Source: Hygrocybe punicea | Taxonomy: Eukaryota; Basidiomycota; Agaricomycetes; Agaricales; Hygrophoraceae | Direction: 5' to 3' | Assembly: GCA_963556145.1 (NCBI GenBank) | Contig: OY744472.1 | Location: 4,588,001 to 4,652,000 of the forward strand | Length of the DNA: 64,000 bases | Part shown: positions 53,242-63,039 of the stretch, in pieces | Numbering within the stretch: the first letter of the stretch is position 1 | Layout: every line of letters begins with the position of its first letter | Made by a program: the position numbers and the translations under genes | Notes under the pieces: generated by a model | What the model was told of the DNA's origin: nothing | Databases searched by the model: none | The model's input: only the letters and a program-made list of their open reading frames with translations

Positions 53242-55865
53242 TGTGGTGAACGCGGCCTGGGTAGGCGCGGATTCAGGGTGTGCGAGATCGTTGTCCCTGG
53301 GGTCAAAACCCAAAACTCAACTTGTTTGTAACTATGTACACAAGCCACTATATAGGTACTGTATAGTATCTATAAATGGAATGTGGTAAAGAAATGGTGA
53401 AGTGAAATTGTAAAGAAGATAAGAACTGTAACAATAGAAAATAAGAGAATACGCACACAGAGAGATATCAATCTCTACATCCACTAGGGACACAAATAGA
53501 GACTGTCCTCAGTCTCACACAAGGCAAGGAATGAAGGAACAGGTGGGAAAAAAAAAGTGAGGAGGGAAGGGACAATACTGAAAACAAAACAAACAAAACA
53601 AAAACAAAAACAAAAATCCAATCAACTCAACACGAATCTTCCAACACAAAGTCTTCCAACTTCTCCAACCGATCCACCAACTTTACCAACTTTTGCTCCA
53701 GAACCTTGAGGGCCTTAAGGGATAACAATGCTGACTCAAGCGCAAGCAATGTCGCAGCAGGTATGTCGTCAGTGGCAAACGTGGACGTTGGTAGTGTGCC
53801 CGACAAGGGTGTAGTGGGTACAAAGTCATGGAGCGGCAGTGCATGGGCATAGCAGGACGGGGTCGAGCGCAGGGTCGTGGTATGGGCTACTGAATGGGCC
53901 TGCGAGGCTCCATGGGGTGGGTCGTGGGCATGCAGGGTTGACTGGGGTAGCGGGTGACATGGTGTGTTGGGGGCATCGAAGAGGGACAGGGCCGGACTCG
54001 TTTGGGACGGGAGGGGGCCGTACAGAGGTGTGGGGGCGTGAACGTGGGCGTAGGGGCTAGTCCGTGGGTCCATTGGGGGCTCGAACATGGCGGGGGCGGC
54101 TTGTACAGCGTCACGGAGGGTGATATGGGGGTCCTGGCGGTGGTACGCGGCTGCCGGGGGTCGAAACAAGAGCGGAACGGGGGCGGATGTGGCGGAATTG
54201 GTCAAAAACAAGGTATGTTTGGGGCTGGCGTGGGTTTCTGGGGACGGCGGGGGCTCAGACGGCGGGGGCGTGTCACGGATGGCCTCTGGGGACGACGGCG
54301 AGGGCGGAGACGTGGACGGCTGGCGACACAAGGGTGAAACGAGGGCGGATACGCTGGGACAGGTCAAAAATGGCGTCCGTTGAGTGTCGGCACGGTTTTC
54401 TGGAGACGGCGCGGGGACAGACGGCGGGGGCGTGTAACGGTTCGCCTCTAGGGACGACGTCGAGGCCGTGGACGCGAACGCGGGGCGAAACAGGGGTGAA
54501 ACGGAGGCAGACGCGCCGGGACGCGTGGAAATCGGCCTTGGGCGCGCGCGGAGGCGTTTTCCTGGGGATGGTGCGCGTTCAAACGACGGGTGTACATCGT
54601 GGCTTGCATCTGGGGACGACGGAGAGGGCGTAGACGCTGACGGCAGGCGAAATGGGAGTGGAATGGGGGCAGAAACGGGGGCCGATGTTGAAAACGGCGT
54701 CTGCGGGGCGCTAGCGCGGATTCCTGGGGACGACACGGGCTCAAATGGTGGGGGCATGTCACGGCTGGCCTCTTTGGACGACGGCGAGGGCGTAGACGGT
54801 GACGGCGGGCGAAACGAGGGCGAAACGGAGGTGGTTGTGTCGATACGCGTGTTTTCGACGCGTTGGGGTGCGTGGGCGGGTCGTCCTGAGGCTGGCGAGG
54901 GCGCAGACGGTAGGGGCGCATCACGGTTCGTCTCTGGGGACGACAGCGTGTCCGTAGGTGCAAACGGGGTTCCATTTGAGCCGGAGACGAGGGGGGACGC
55001 GTCGATACGCGTGTTAACGTTGCGTTGGCACGCGCGGACGCGTTTTCCTGCACGGGAACCGCGGAAACAGCGAGGAGGGGCGTACCTGGGACTGCACATG
55101 CAACAGCCGTTGCAATGCGCGCGCTTTCCTTCGACTACCGGGTCTCCGTTACTCGTTTCCTGCGCGAGACGCGCTCCATGTTGGACGGGTTCGTTGCGGC
55201 CGTTCTGGGGCTTTCCGGGTGCGGTTTTTCGAGCGGGATCTGTGGGGGGTCGTCTTCCGAGTCCGTTGGTGGTGTTTAAACGCGTGTGGGGGGCAGGACT
55301 AGTGTAAATAAATGGAAATGCGAAGGGGTGGGCATGTTGAACACCGTGTGACGTGGCCGTGATGCTGTGACAAAAAGGCCAAAAGGCCGAGTGCTGCAGC
55401 CCTGGAGGCGCGACTGGTACGAAATAACCATACGGAGGTGTCGAAAACATCAGAAATGGGCCTTAAGAGCTGGTGGGAGACTGGAGGTGCTTGAAATGCT
55501 GCCGAATACGGGGCGCTGTTGACTATGGGGCGCTGTTGCTGCCAGAAAGAGGGAAAGGTGCCAAAATTGGCGAAGTCAAAGAGGGAAATGTGAAGTGAGC
55601 TTGACACTCCTCGCGGTGGGCTCCAGATGTGGTGAACGCAGCCTGGGTAGGCGCGGATTCGGGGTGTGCGAGATCGTTGTCCCTGGGGTCAAAACCCAAA
55701 ACTCAACTTGTTTGTAACTATGTACACAAGCCACTATATAGGTACTGTATAGTATCTATAAATGGAATGTGGTAAAGAAATGGTGAAGTGAAATTGTAAA
55801 GAAGATAAGAACTGTAACAATAGAAAATAAGAGAATACGCACACAGAGAGATATCAATCTCTACA
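53242..55865 (-). mobile_element. Element C: non-autonomous LTR element, 238-bp LTRs, 4-bp TSD
   Basis: LTRs 53,242-53,479 and 55,628-55,865 are both 238 bp with two or three differences; in element orientation they start TGTAGAGATTGA and end GTTCACCACA. The target duplication is GCGG (53,238-53,241 and 55,866-55,869). Two nt inside the 5' LTR, at 55,625, TGGAGCCCACCGCGAGGAGTG matches the PBS-like site of element A with one change in the first 17 bases. The sequence before the 3' LTR (CTATTTGTGTCCCTAGTGGA) also resembles element A and lacks a clear polypurine tract. It encodes one large frame and no RT. Confidence 0.88.
53627..55450 (-). CDS. Element C protein: Pro/Ser repeat protein with C-terminal coil
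   Basis: ATG at 55,450, 607 residues. An overlapping upstream frame (55,607-55,299, MSSSLHISLFDFANFGTFPS) covers the same N-terminal sequence in another phase, so the original start may be at 55,607 with a later single-base shift. Residues 40-130 hold a small Cys cluster (CNGCCMCSPRYAPPRC). Residues 140-440 are imperfect repeats of about 59 residues, each with SxLFRxPxAS and SSPEAxRDxPPP motifs. Residues 445-540 carry the block shared with element A (ITLRDAVQAAPAMFEPP, HVHAPTPLYGPLPSQTSP). The last 45 residues form a leucine-rich coil (LKALKVLEQKLVKLVDRLEK) suited to oligomerisation. No polymerase, protease or integrase motif is present. A particle-forming Gag-like role is an inference. Confidence 0.6.
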   Translation of the reverse strand: MFSTPPYGYFVPVAPPGLQHSAFWPFCHSITATSHGVQHAHPFAFPFIYTSPAPHTRLNTTNGLGRRPPTDPARKTAPGKPQNGRNEPVQHGARLAQETSNGDPVVEGKRAHCNGCCMCSPRYAPPRCFRGSRAGKRVRACQRNVNTRIDASPLVSGSNGTPFAPTDTLSSPETNRDAPLPSAPSPASGRPAHAPQRVENTRIDTTTSVSPSFRPPSPSTPSPSSKEASRDMPPPFEPVSSPGIRASAPQTPFSTSAPVSAPIPLPFRLPSASTPSPSSPDASHDVHPSFERAPSPGKRLRARPRPISTRPGASASVSPLFRPAFASTASTSSLEANRYTPPPSVPAPSPENRADTQRTPFLTCPSVSALVSPLCRQPSTSPPSPSSPEAIRDTPPPSEPPPSPETHASPKHTLFLTNSATSAPVPLLFRPPAAAYHRQDPHITLRDAVQAAPAMFEPPMDPRTSPYAHVHAPTPLYGPLPSQTSPALSLFDAPNTPCHPLPQSTLHAHDPPHGASQAHSVAHTTTLRSTPSCYAHALPLHDFVPTTPLSGTLPTSTFATDDIPAATLLALESALLSLKALKVLEQKLVKLVDRLEKLEDFVLEDSC

Positions 55866-56180
55866 GCGGGGACGGGGTGTCCTGGTGGTTGGAAAAGGGG
55901 GGGGGTGGTGGTGGTTGGGCACTAAGCGGGATTGCGAGGCCCTGACCCCTCGTTTTCAACATGAACAAGGTGCAGGTGAGGACTGGCCGGGGGTGGTCAA
56001 AAACGGGGCGGGAAGGGGCATCCTGGTGGGTGAAAATGTGGTGGTGGTAGTGGTTGTGCAGACAGCCGGAACGCGCAGTTTTGAGACCCCCTGGTCACTT
56101 GTTTTCGATGCAAACAATGTGCGGGGGGTGTAGAGTGGCCAGCAGTGGTCAAAAATGGGGTGGGAAGGGCCTTCCTGGAG
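55866..56180. repeat. Degenerate satellite units, right of element C
   Basis: Two to three units of about 130-145 bp, each containing GGTGGTCAAAAA and GGGGCGGGAAGGGCATCCTGG. They continue the array broken at 53,241. Confidence 0.55.
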
Positions 56181-56279
56181 AAAGTTGTTATATTGTCTAC
56201 AACCCCAACAATGACTGTGAATATCTAACTGACTTAGTTGCTGTCGTGATAGAAAGAGCAGACTGAGAAATATACAGGA

Positions 56280-56475
56280 ATGTCAGGCTGATTAATATGT
56301 CATAATTTCATCTTTATAACCATGAAATATATACGTTGCCCTAAATTTATCATTATGATCTTCAGGGAGCATACTGATAAGCCTTCCACATGAGATTCCA
56401 GGCTGATTAAAATGCTGTGATTTCATCTTCATAACCATAAAATATATAGCTTTGGCTGGATGTCTATCATAATTA
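56280..56475. repeat. Two-copy direct repeat, AT-rich
   Basis: CAGGCTGATTAATATGTCAT...CATGAAATATATA (56,283 on) recurs as CAGGCTGATTAAAATGCTGT...CATAAAATATATA (56,400 on), about 70 bp each, 117 bp apart. No coding or terminal features. Confidence 0.5.
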
Positions 56476-56522
56476 TATATATGTTGTAGATTTCATATCA
56501 GATACAACCTTATATAGCTATC

Positions 56523-56760
56523 TCATTCCCACAATGATTTCCTGATGATGGATGGCAAAGGCATGAGAACAATTGTTCCCTTCCACAATGGCATTAACGA
56601 GCACAATGTCTTGACATCCTTGTTTAGTGAGAGTGATGGCACACGGTGGGACTGCCTCTGACGATGAGAAAGGTTGTGCCTTGAGCCTTGAGGTAACATG
56701 AGCCTAAACCTAAGACTGATGGCAATCATAACTTCAGCACTTTTATAGAGAGATCCAAGT
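56523..56760 (-). pseudogene. Decayed copy of monooxygenase exon 1 plus promoter
   Basis: Aligns with 45,335-45,575: the FAD-fold exon of the monooxygenase (codons for the ALTKQGCQDIVLV region and the NCSRAFAIH region are recognisable) and the upstream ACTTTTATAGAGAGATCCAAG sequence. The glycine-rich loop is interrupted by a small deletion and an insertion (CCTTGAG duplicated). Homology ends upstream near where the MITE sits in the intact gene. Later exons are absent, so it is a partial duplicate. Confidence 0.8.
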
Positions 56761-58300
56761 TTGCAAAGCTTTGATCAGAAATCTTAGAAATAACTTGTGC
56801 CAGAAGATTTCCACAGCAGATCTGGATGGTAACAAGTTCTTTCCATTTCACCCCGCTTCCTACCACTTATCAATGATTCCCTGGCCCTAGCTCTTGATCT
56901 GTTGGAGAAAATGCTAGTCTTTGACCCCTGAAAATGGATCACTTGTGTTGATTCCCTGACACATCAATGTCGCAAAATACCACGACTTATCAGATGAGCC
57001 TGTGGTGGAGAGGTTCGATTGGCACCTTACTGATGCTGTTTTTCCTATCGAAATGTGGAAGGTCATGATGTGCGCTGAAATTATTCGTGTGTCACCCTTG
57101 CCATCTCTTGGACCTCTGGTTGTGTTCTCACTGCTCGCTGCTACAAGACTTCCATAAGACATGTGCATCAGCCCTTGTACTTGAAGGCGAATTGGCTGGA
57201 CAGTAATTGCCAAACTACTACTCCTGGATGGTTTGGCCTCTGCTTGGAGATTTTGTATCTCACTCACCCTTCCAAATTGACGAAAAATCACCATCTTACT
57301 AGGAGACTAGTGCAATGAAAGCCTTAATAAGCTCAGTGGATCATTGATGGTTCTCTTGAAAATGAAGGAGATGGCTGAGTATTGTATTTGGAATTGGTTT
57401 ATGTTTTTGTCGTCATCGATGCTCCGGACAAATGCTTGGAGGTTCATGGGACTTGAGCGAATCTCTCTCTGGTACCACGAACCTGATGGTAACCTCTCGT
57501 GATTCTGCCTCGATCACACAGTACTTTCAGGAATCAAAATGCCTGGTCGTTCATGCTAACAAGACTAATGTGGGCTGGTACATTGAGGTTTGACTTGCCT
57601 TTGCACCTCCAAATCTGAAAAAGTTGTGGTGAACAAAATGATTGAGAACTTTGGGTGAATGTAAGCACCACCAATGCCATCCTGAATAGTTTCTGCCTTT
57701 TCAACAACAGTATTCAATGTTTCTTACTGGTTGCAGCACCGCAACTGGACATCCTGATGGAAACACTTAGCGTGGCACCAGTCCATGAAACTCTTTCAAA
57801 ACTGTCAAATGGCACATTGACACTTACAATGAAGAAGAAGCCATGGTCCGGGTGGAGCTTCAACCTTCAAGCCATAGCAAACTGGCCAAACAAATCTTGT
57901 CTTGGATCACATACACTTTCTGACTATTATCAGCTGAAGAATAGGGCGACATTGTGGTACGCAACTTGGATATAGTGGACGTGCAGCAGTGGTGAAGAAG
58001 TACCATTCTCTTGATGATTTTCTGAAAGCCATCCATCTGTATGGCCCCACAGACAACTATAATACACAAGTGGTATATATTTTGGATTTTATATTTGATT
58101 AATGGAACTGAATGATTCTTCAGGGTGAATTGGAACACTGGTGAGTGAAATGATTCTATGCTCGAACGAACAAGAATGCAAGATTTGGTCACCAGATCAT
58201 GAGGCATCAACAATGAGAAGCACTTTTACGAGGAATGAAACAACATGAACAAGCACAGATGGCTGTGGCGACCCCGGATGCTGAACCACAAGACTTGTCA
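56761..58300. other. Unresolved, possibly 5' part of a Plavaka gene
   Basis: A minus-strand frame (57,294-56,914) and a plus-strand frame (57,655-57,975) exist; the latter is followed by RAAVVKKYHSLDDFLKAIHL at about 57,978. None has a motif I can assign with confidence. Confidence 0.3.
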
Positions 58301-58489
58301 CTCAATTGCTATGATCCTGATCCCCTCCCTTTGACCTCGCCATGAGTACATCACCAAATTTCTGATTCTCAGGGCTACCATGATGAAATCATGTGATTTC
58401 TCACCAAACCATGGTGATCCGGCCATTAAAGTACATATATTGATTGTTATTGGTCTCAAATGACATGATAGCATATTCTTTTGGTAGGA

Positions 58490-58744
58490 TTTCATGCCTC
58501 AACTGAAAGATCACCTCTTGGCCCATCTTTTGGATGTTCCATATGATGGCAATGAGCATTTATTCAGTGACAATGACTGTGACCACATTGGCAATAAAAT
58601 GTACCATCACAAGGTGCTTCACATCAACTATACTATGTATGAAATGTGGCAGGCTCAGGATCTTGAACACATTCCAACATTATGGTCGTGGCACATGATG
58701 ATGAAAATGAAAATGACTCACATCTGTATTGGTATGCATGCTGA
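58490..58744 (+). pseudogene. Plavaka (CACTA-like) transposase, middle part
   Basis: DFMPQLKDHLLAHLL, then HLFSDNDCDHI, YHHKVLHINYTMYE and, in a shifted frame, LYWYAC just before 58,745. This is the order found ahead of the (W)YARVIGIFH motif in agaricomycete Plavaka proteins. The next residues of that motif resume at 60,614. Confidence 0.55.
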
Positions 58745-60613
58745 AAGGGTGCACTGCGGTAATGTGAACGGAATCAAATACCAACTCTACCATAGTGCTG
58801 TACGAATTCTCAGGGGTTCAATCTCAATCCAAAAGGTTAATAAAAATACTCAGAGGTGCTCTGGATAGTGGTGATGATGTTTCTGATGTGCGCGATGTGC
58901 ACGGCGTGTGTGAAACAGTCAGCGATGTTTTTGGCATATATGTAGCACTTTGTAGAAGGAACGCAAAGTTTAATAGAGCATAGTGGAGCTATCGCATGGA
59001 CAGCGCAGTAAAGAGGTGATATGATAGACTGGAATTGGGGGTATACAAGACGTCTCTCTAGTATGTAAACTATAGAGGGTATTTATGCAAAGTTGGTTGT
59101 TAGGACAATACAGGGTGAAGAAGGCAAGACAAATAGACGGTGCGTGACAGAACTATGGTGCAATAGGGATGAAATGGAACTGAAACAAAAGGTATAGCAC
59201 CATGCGAAGCAATTTCCAAAATATCTAGAGGATAGGAGCTATAATGTTTGAAATAAGTGAAACATGTCATATAAGGACTTCCCTGGAACCGGAACGGAAT
59301 CAGAATGGAATAGGGTGAATGGTATACTTGTGGGTGATGTAGTGTTGCCGTAGTTCGGTTCCGAACCTAGCTGAACCCGGTTCAAACCCTGAACCGAACC
59401 CTAGGTTCAGTCTAAGTTCAGCCAAGTGCTGAACCGGACTGCGGGTTCAGTTCCGGGTTTCGAGGCCTGCCGGATTTCCTGAACGGCTCCAAACCGCGTC
59501 CAAACCGCGAACGCGGATATTTTTAAGGTATTTATTTCATTTATTTTTCGCATTCCTTTACTTACTTTTTCGTGTTAAACGGTATCATGTGACCGTTACA
59601 GGTAGCTTTCTTCACCAACACGCAACAACGCAAGGCCAATGAACGCAACACAATGTCACGTTCATGAACACAGGTACGTATTTTACTTTCCTGAACTTTA
59701 CTAATGTTGCCTGCTACAGGAAGCTCGACCGCGACCGCAGTGTGACCACACCCACAGCCGCGAGATGACCACCCAACGCCAACCCAATGCCAACGGATGC
59801 ACGACAGCTGCAACACCACCACCACCACCACCACCAGCGGCGGCAACAACAATGGCAACAACAACCACGATGGCCAGCAGCAGCAGCAGCAGTGGCAACT
59901 GCAACGGCAACGGCAGCGGCAGCAGTGGCAGCAGCAACGGCAACGGCAGCAGGAGCAGCGCCGGCAGCAGCAGCCGTGGCAGCAACACCACCACCACCAT
60001 ACCACCGCCCCGACGAGGACAACGGTTGGCAGCAGCAGCGCCGGCAATGCCACGCAGGGACCACGGGACAAGACCCCCCGTCCCTCCACATCCCTTGGGG
60101 ACACTGGAGGGCTCCCCCGCACCCATCTACCTCGCGAAGTGCAGCGCCGTATCTATTGATATGCGCCTGCCATTCGCGAGGAGAACGGACGGGGTGAGCC
60201 CACCTCGGTCTGGGTTTCAGACCGCGTCTGAACCCAGACCGAACGCGAAGAGACGGTTCGACGCCGTCTGGGTCCGGGTTTGGCCATGCGCCAAACCGGA
60301 CCCGAAGTTCAGTTCGCGGTTCCGCCAAACCGGACCCGAAGTTCAGTTCGCGGTTCCGCCAAAAAGGGTCGGAACCGGACCGAACTGAACTTCGGCAACA
60401 CTAGGGTGATGTTGGAGAGGCTCGAAATATGTTTCCGAAGGGGCTGAAGAGCTCCGAAGAAAATCGCCGTAATGTCAAAGTATCGCCGGTATCGCGCGCA
60501 TATTGCAGTTGCATCGCAATGGAGATACATATAAATCAGGATGTTTCGCAGTGAATCACAGCATGTCGAGGCTATAATAGGTCCAATAGAACATTTCCGT
60601 GCTTAGGGACATG
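58745..60613. mobile_element. Unclassified insertion in the Plavaka gene, carrying hAT copy 2
   Basis: The Plavaka reading (…WYAC) breaks at about 58,744 and picks up with AYQRVIGIFHVNVQHTGP at about 60,614. Without the hAT element the insert is about 805 bp, begins TGAAAGGGTGCA and ends GTGCTGCA, so it could be a solo LTR, but no matching duplication or second copy was found. Confidence 0.4.
59340..60403. mobile_element. hAT-type non-autonomous element, copy 2 (8-bp TSD)
   Basis: TAGTGTTGCC...GGCAACACTA flanked by the perfect repeat GGGTGATG (59,332-59,339 and 60,404-60,411). It lies in the opposite orientation to the copy at 49,373; the ends and the CAG/CAA triplet core match, with a shorter interior. 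There is no transposase domain. Confidence 0.88.
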
Positions 60614-61331
60614 TGCTGCATATCAACGTGTCATTGGGATATTCCATGTCAACGTTCAGCACACAGGACCTCGATTGAAAGGGACCAACCTTCAGCATAT
60701 GGAATTTCTTTGGGTTCGGTGGTTTGGTCATGATCTAAATGCTCCAGGTGGTTTTGCAACACGATGTTTACACCGGGTTGGATTCCTTGATTCAGTGGAC
60801 CCCACTGCATTTGGATTTCTCGATCCAAAGGAGGTACTACGAGGAGTACATCTTATTCCTGCCTTTGCATTCAGTAGAACAGAGCAGCTATTGGGAAAAT
60901 CTATTGGATGCCACTCAAATCAAAATGACGAAGACTGGGTTTATTATTACATCAGAATGTAAGTCCATTTTAATGTGTACTTAACCTACACTAATCACCC
61001 AGCCAGGTTCGTTGATCGCGATATGTTTATGCATTACCAAGGTGGTAGAATTGGTCACCAAGCAGCCCATGCTCAGACTGAACCACCTGCTGAAGAGGAT
61101 GCGGACCAATCTGAGAACAATGAAGTTGATGTAGCTGAAGAATGTGGCATCCCAGAGGAGTTCGATGAGGATGCAGAAGTGGACTATGGGTATGCTAATG
61201 CTGAAGAGGGATCCAAGGGTGAGGACAGCGAGGGTGATGAGCCAGATGGAATCGAAGACTTGGGACCAGAGGACGGCAAGGATTTCAACATTGAGGATAT
61301 GTATGCTGTGGAGGGGTATGCTCCGCTGTAG
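60614..61331 (+). pseudogene. Plavaka transposase, C-terminal part
   Basis: Exon 60,614-60,958 reads RVIGIFHVNVQHTGP, then MEFLWVRWFGHD, GGFATRCLHRVGFLDSVDP, AFGFLDPKEVLRGVHLIPAF and DEDWVYYYIRM. A 48-nt intron (GTAAGT...CAGCCAG, 60,959-61,006) joins in frame to FVDRDMFMHYQGGRIGH and an acidic tail ending in TAG at 61,331. These blocks are the hallmark C-terminus of agaricomycete Plavaka proteins. This segment itself is open; the gene is dead because the upstream part is split and frameshifted. Confidence 0.7.
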
Positions 61332-62548
61332 CACCACTCTTATTCTCATATTACCAGGCCCACCATTCTATATCCTATGGCAACTATATACAATGCAACA
61401 TCTCCCTGATACTGGCTTGGCATATAATCCAACCACGGGTTCCTCTTGCACTTCCCCTCCCTGCCTAGCCACTTCCTTGCATCACCATCCAACAGCCCTG
61501 CCAGCCTGATGTCAGCTTGGAATACATCCCCATTCAGGCCTTGTGTTGCAAATCTGCTCCAGTCCATCATCCCCTTGCCTCGCCATCTCAGGCCATGTCA
61601 GCGCTTGCCAGTCAGATGGTTGCTTGGATACATCACCTGACCATCCAAGGGTCCTGCACTTTTGCCAATGTGCCACCTACATCTATACCCCGCCTAATTA
61701 TGGCAATGGAAATCTTGTTGTCAGGGTGCAGTTGGAACTGTACATTGGGTAATTCATGGTATTCCCTTGGTTCTTTGGCAGCTGAGATCTGTTTGTCGAC
61801 AGGAGAGCTGGTCAGTGTCAATATCGCAGGATTGGGTTGACCAGGGTCCAGCTCTTGCTGCAACATGGGCCCATGTTGGTCCACCAGATTGAGCCACATC
61901 CCACTCTGTCACTGGTGCCATCCTTGACATCCTTGCCCTCAAGTGGCTGCTATAGCCAGCAATCAATGTGGGTGCTCACCAGCCTCACAGTGCAGGAGCA
62001 CCAGGTGGGCATTTCATTTTTTACTCAGCATGTTTTGTTGACTGATTGGGATTCTCCAGTCCATCTGGCAGTCATCCTCAAATGCCTCACAGTTGAGATT
62101 CTGGAACTTTCTGGTAATACTGTGATGAGACAATGGGTGTGGGAGAGCTACCCAGGTAACTTTTTCCTTTTGGTTTTTTATGTCTTGTGGGCAACCCTGC
62201 CCCAAATGAAGGCAAACACAAACTGACAGCCCAGCCAACCTACAACCGGACATATGATCATGCCAGACATGGACAATGAGGATACAGAAATGGGGCTGCA
62301 TCAGGCAGCCAGGTCAAATGAGGATGACAAAAACAGCAATGACAAGGATGGCCAGGACACCCAGGACAGCAACAACCAGGACAGCCAGGGCATTGAAGGC
62401 CCATGATGCAACAATGGAGAATGGGGAGATGACAGCAACCTGAGGTGTATTGGGCATGGGTAGGTTCACCCATGCCAAACTGGTGTGTTTTTTCTGTTCA
62501 TTCATACAGTATTTTATTGTTACACTACCAATCCCTAGCCACTGCCAC
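61332..62548. other. No gene recognised
   Basis: CA/TG-rich sequence with small frames on both strands, and a Cys/Gly-type simple stretch near 62,330-62,400 (AGGACAGC repeats). Nothing assignable. Confidence 0.3.
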
Positions 62549-63020
62549 TAGTGTTGCCATGGCTCGGTCTGGCTCGGCTCAGCTACGGCTAACAACGGCT
62601 AACCCATATATGGGTTGTTAGCCGGACCAGACCATTGTGGAACAGCTAAACCGCGGTTAGCCATCCAAAAAAGAAAATTAATAGTGGACAACCACCAAGG
62701 TCACCAATCTCACCACACAAACATGCGGAGCACACCAGTGACACCACGCCAACAGCCACAGCCACACCAGCTCACGACAATGCAGGCCAACCCAAAACAA
62801 AGGCCAATGGCGACCAGCAGAGGGGCGAGGAATGAAGCAGCAACGTGCCCACTCCCACTATGTCATTTCTTGAATCTTTGTTTTTTTTTTACTACCAACT
62901 TATTTCTGATTACAGCACAAATTATCTCGAGGCAACAGCCGCCTGGACAGCAGCAGCAATGACCAATGACCACGGCGATGGCAAACAGCAGCAGTGGCAA
63001 CGATGGCAACAGCACTACAT
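62549..63020. mobile_element. hAT-type element, truncated copy 3
   Basis: TAGTGTTGCCATGG at 62,549 is the same terminus as the two complete copies, followed by GGCTCGG-type subterminal motifs and a CAGCAGCAG/GGCAACGATGGCAACAGC core. The far end is missing and the satellite starts within about 40 bp. The subterminal motifs differ from copies 1 and 2 (GGCTCGG instead of GGTTCGG). Confidence 0.55.
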
Positions 63021-63039
63021 CAAATGAGGTGACTGTCAT

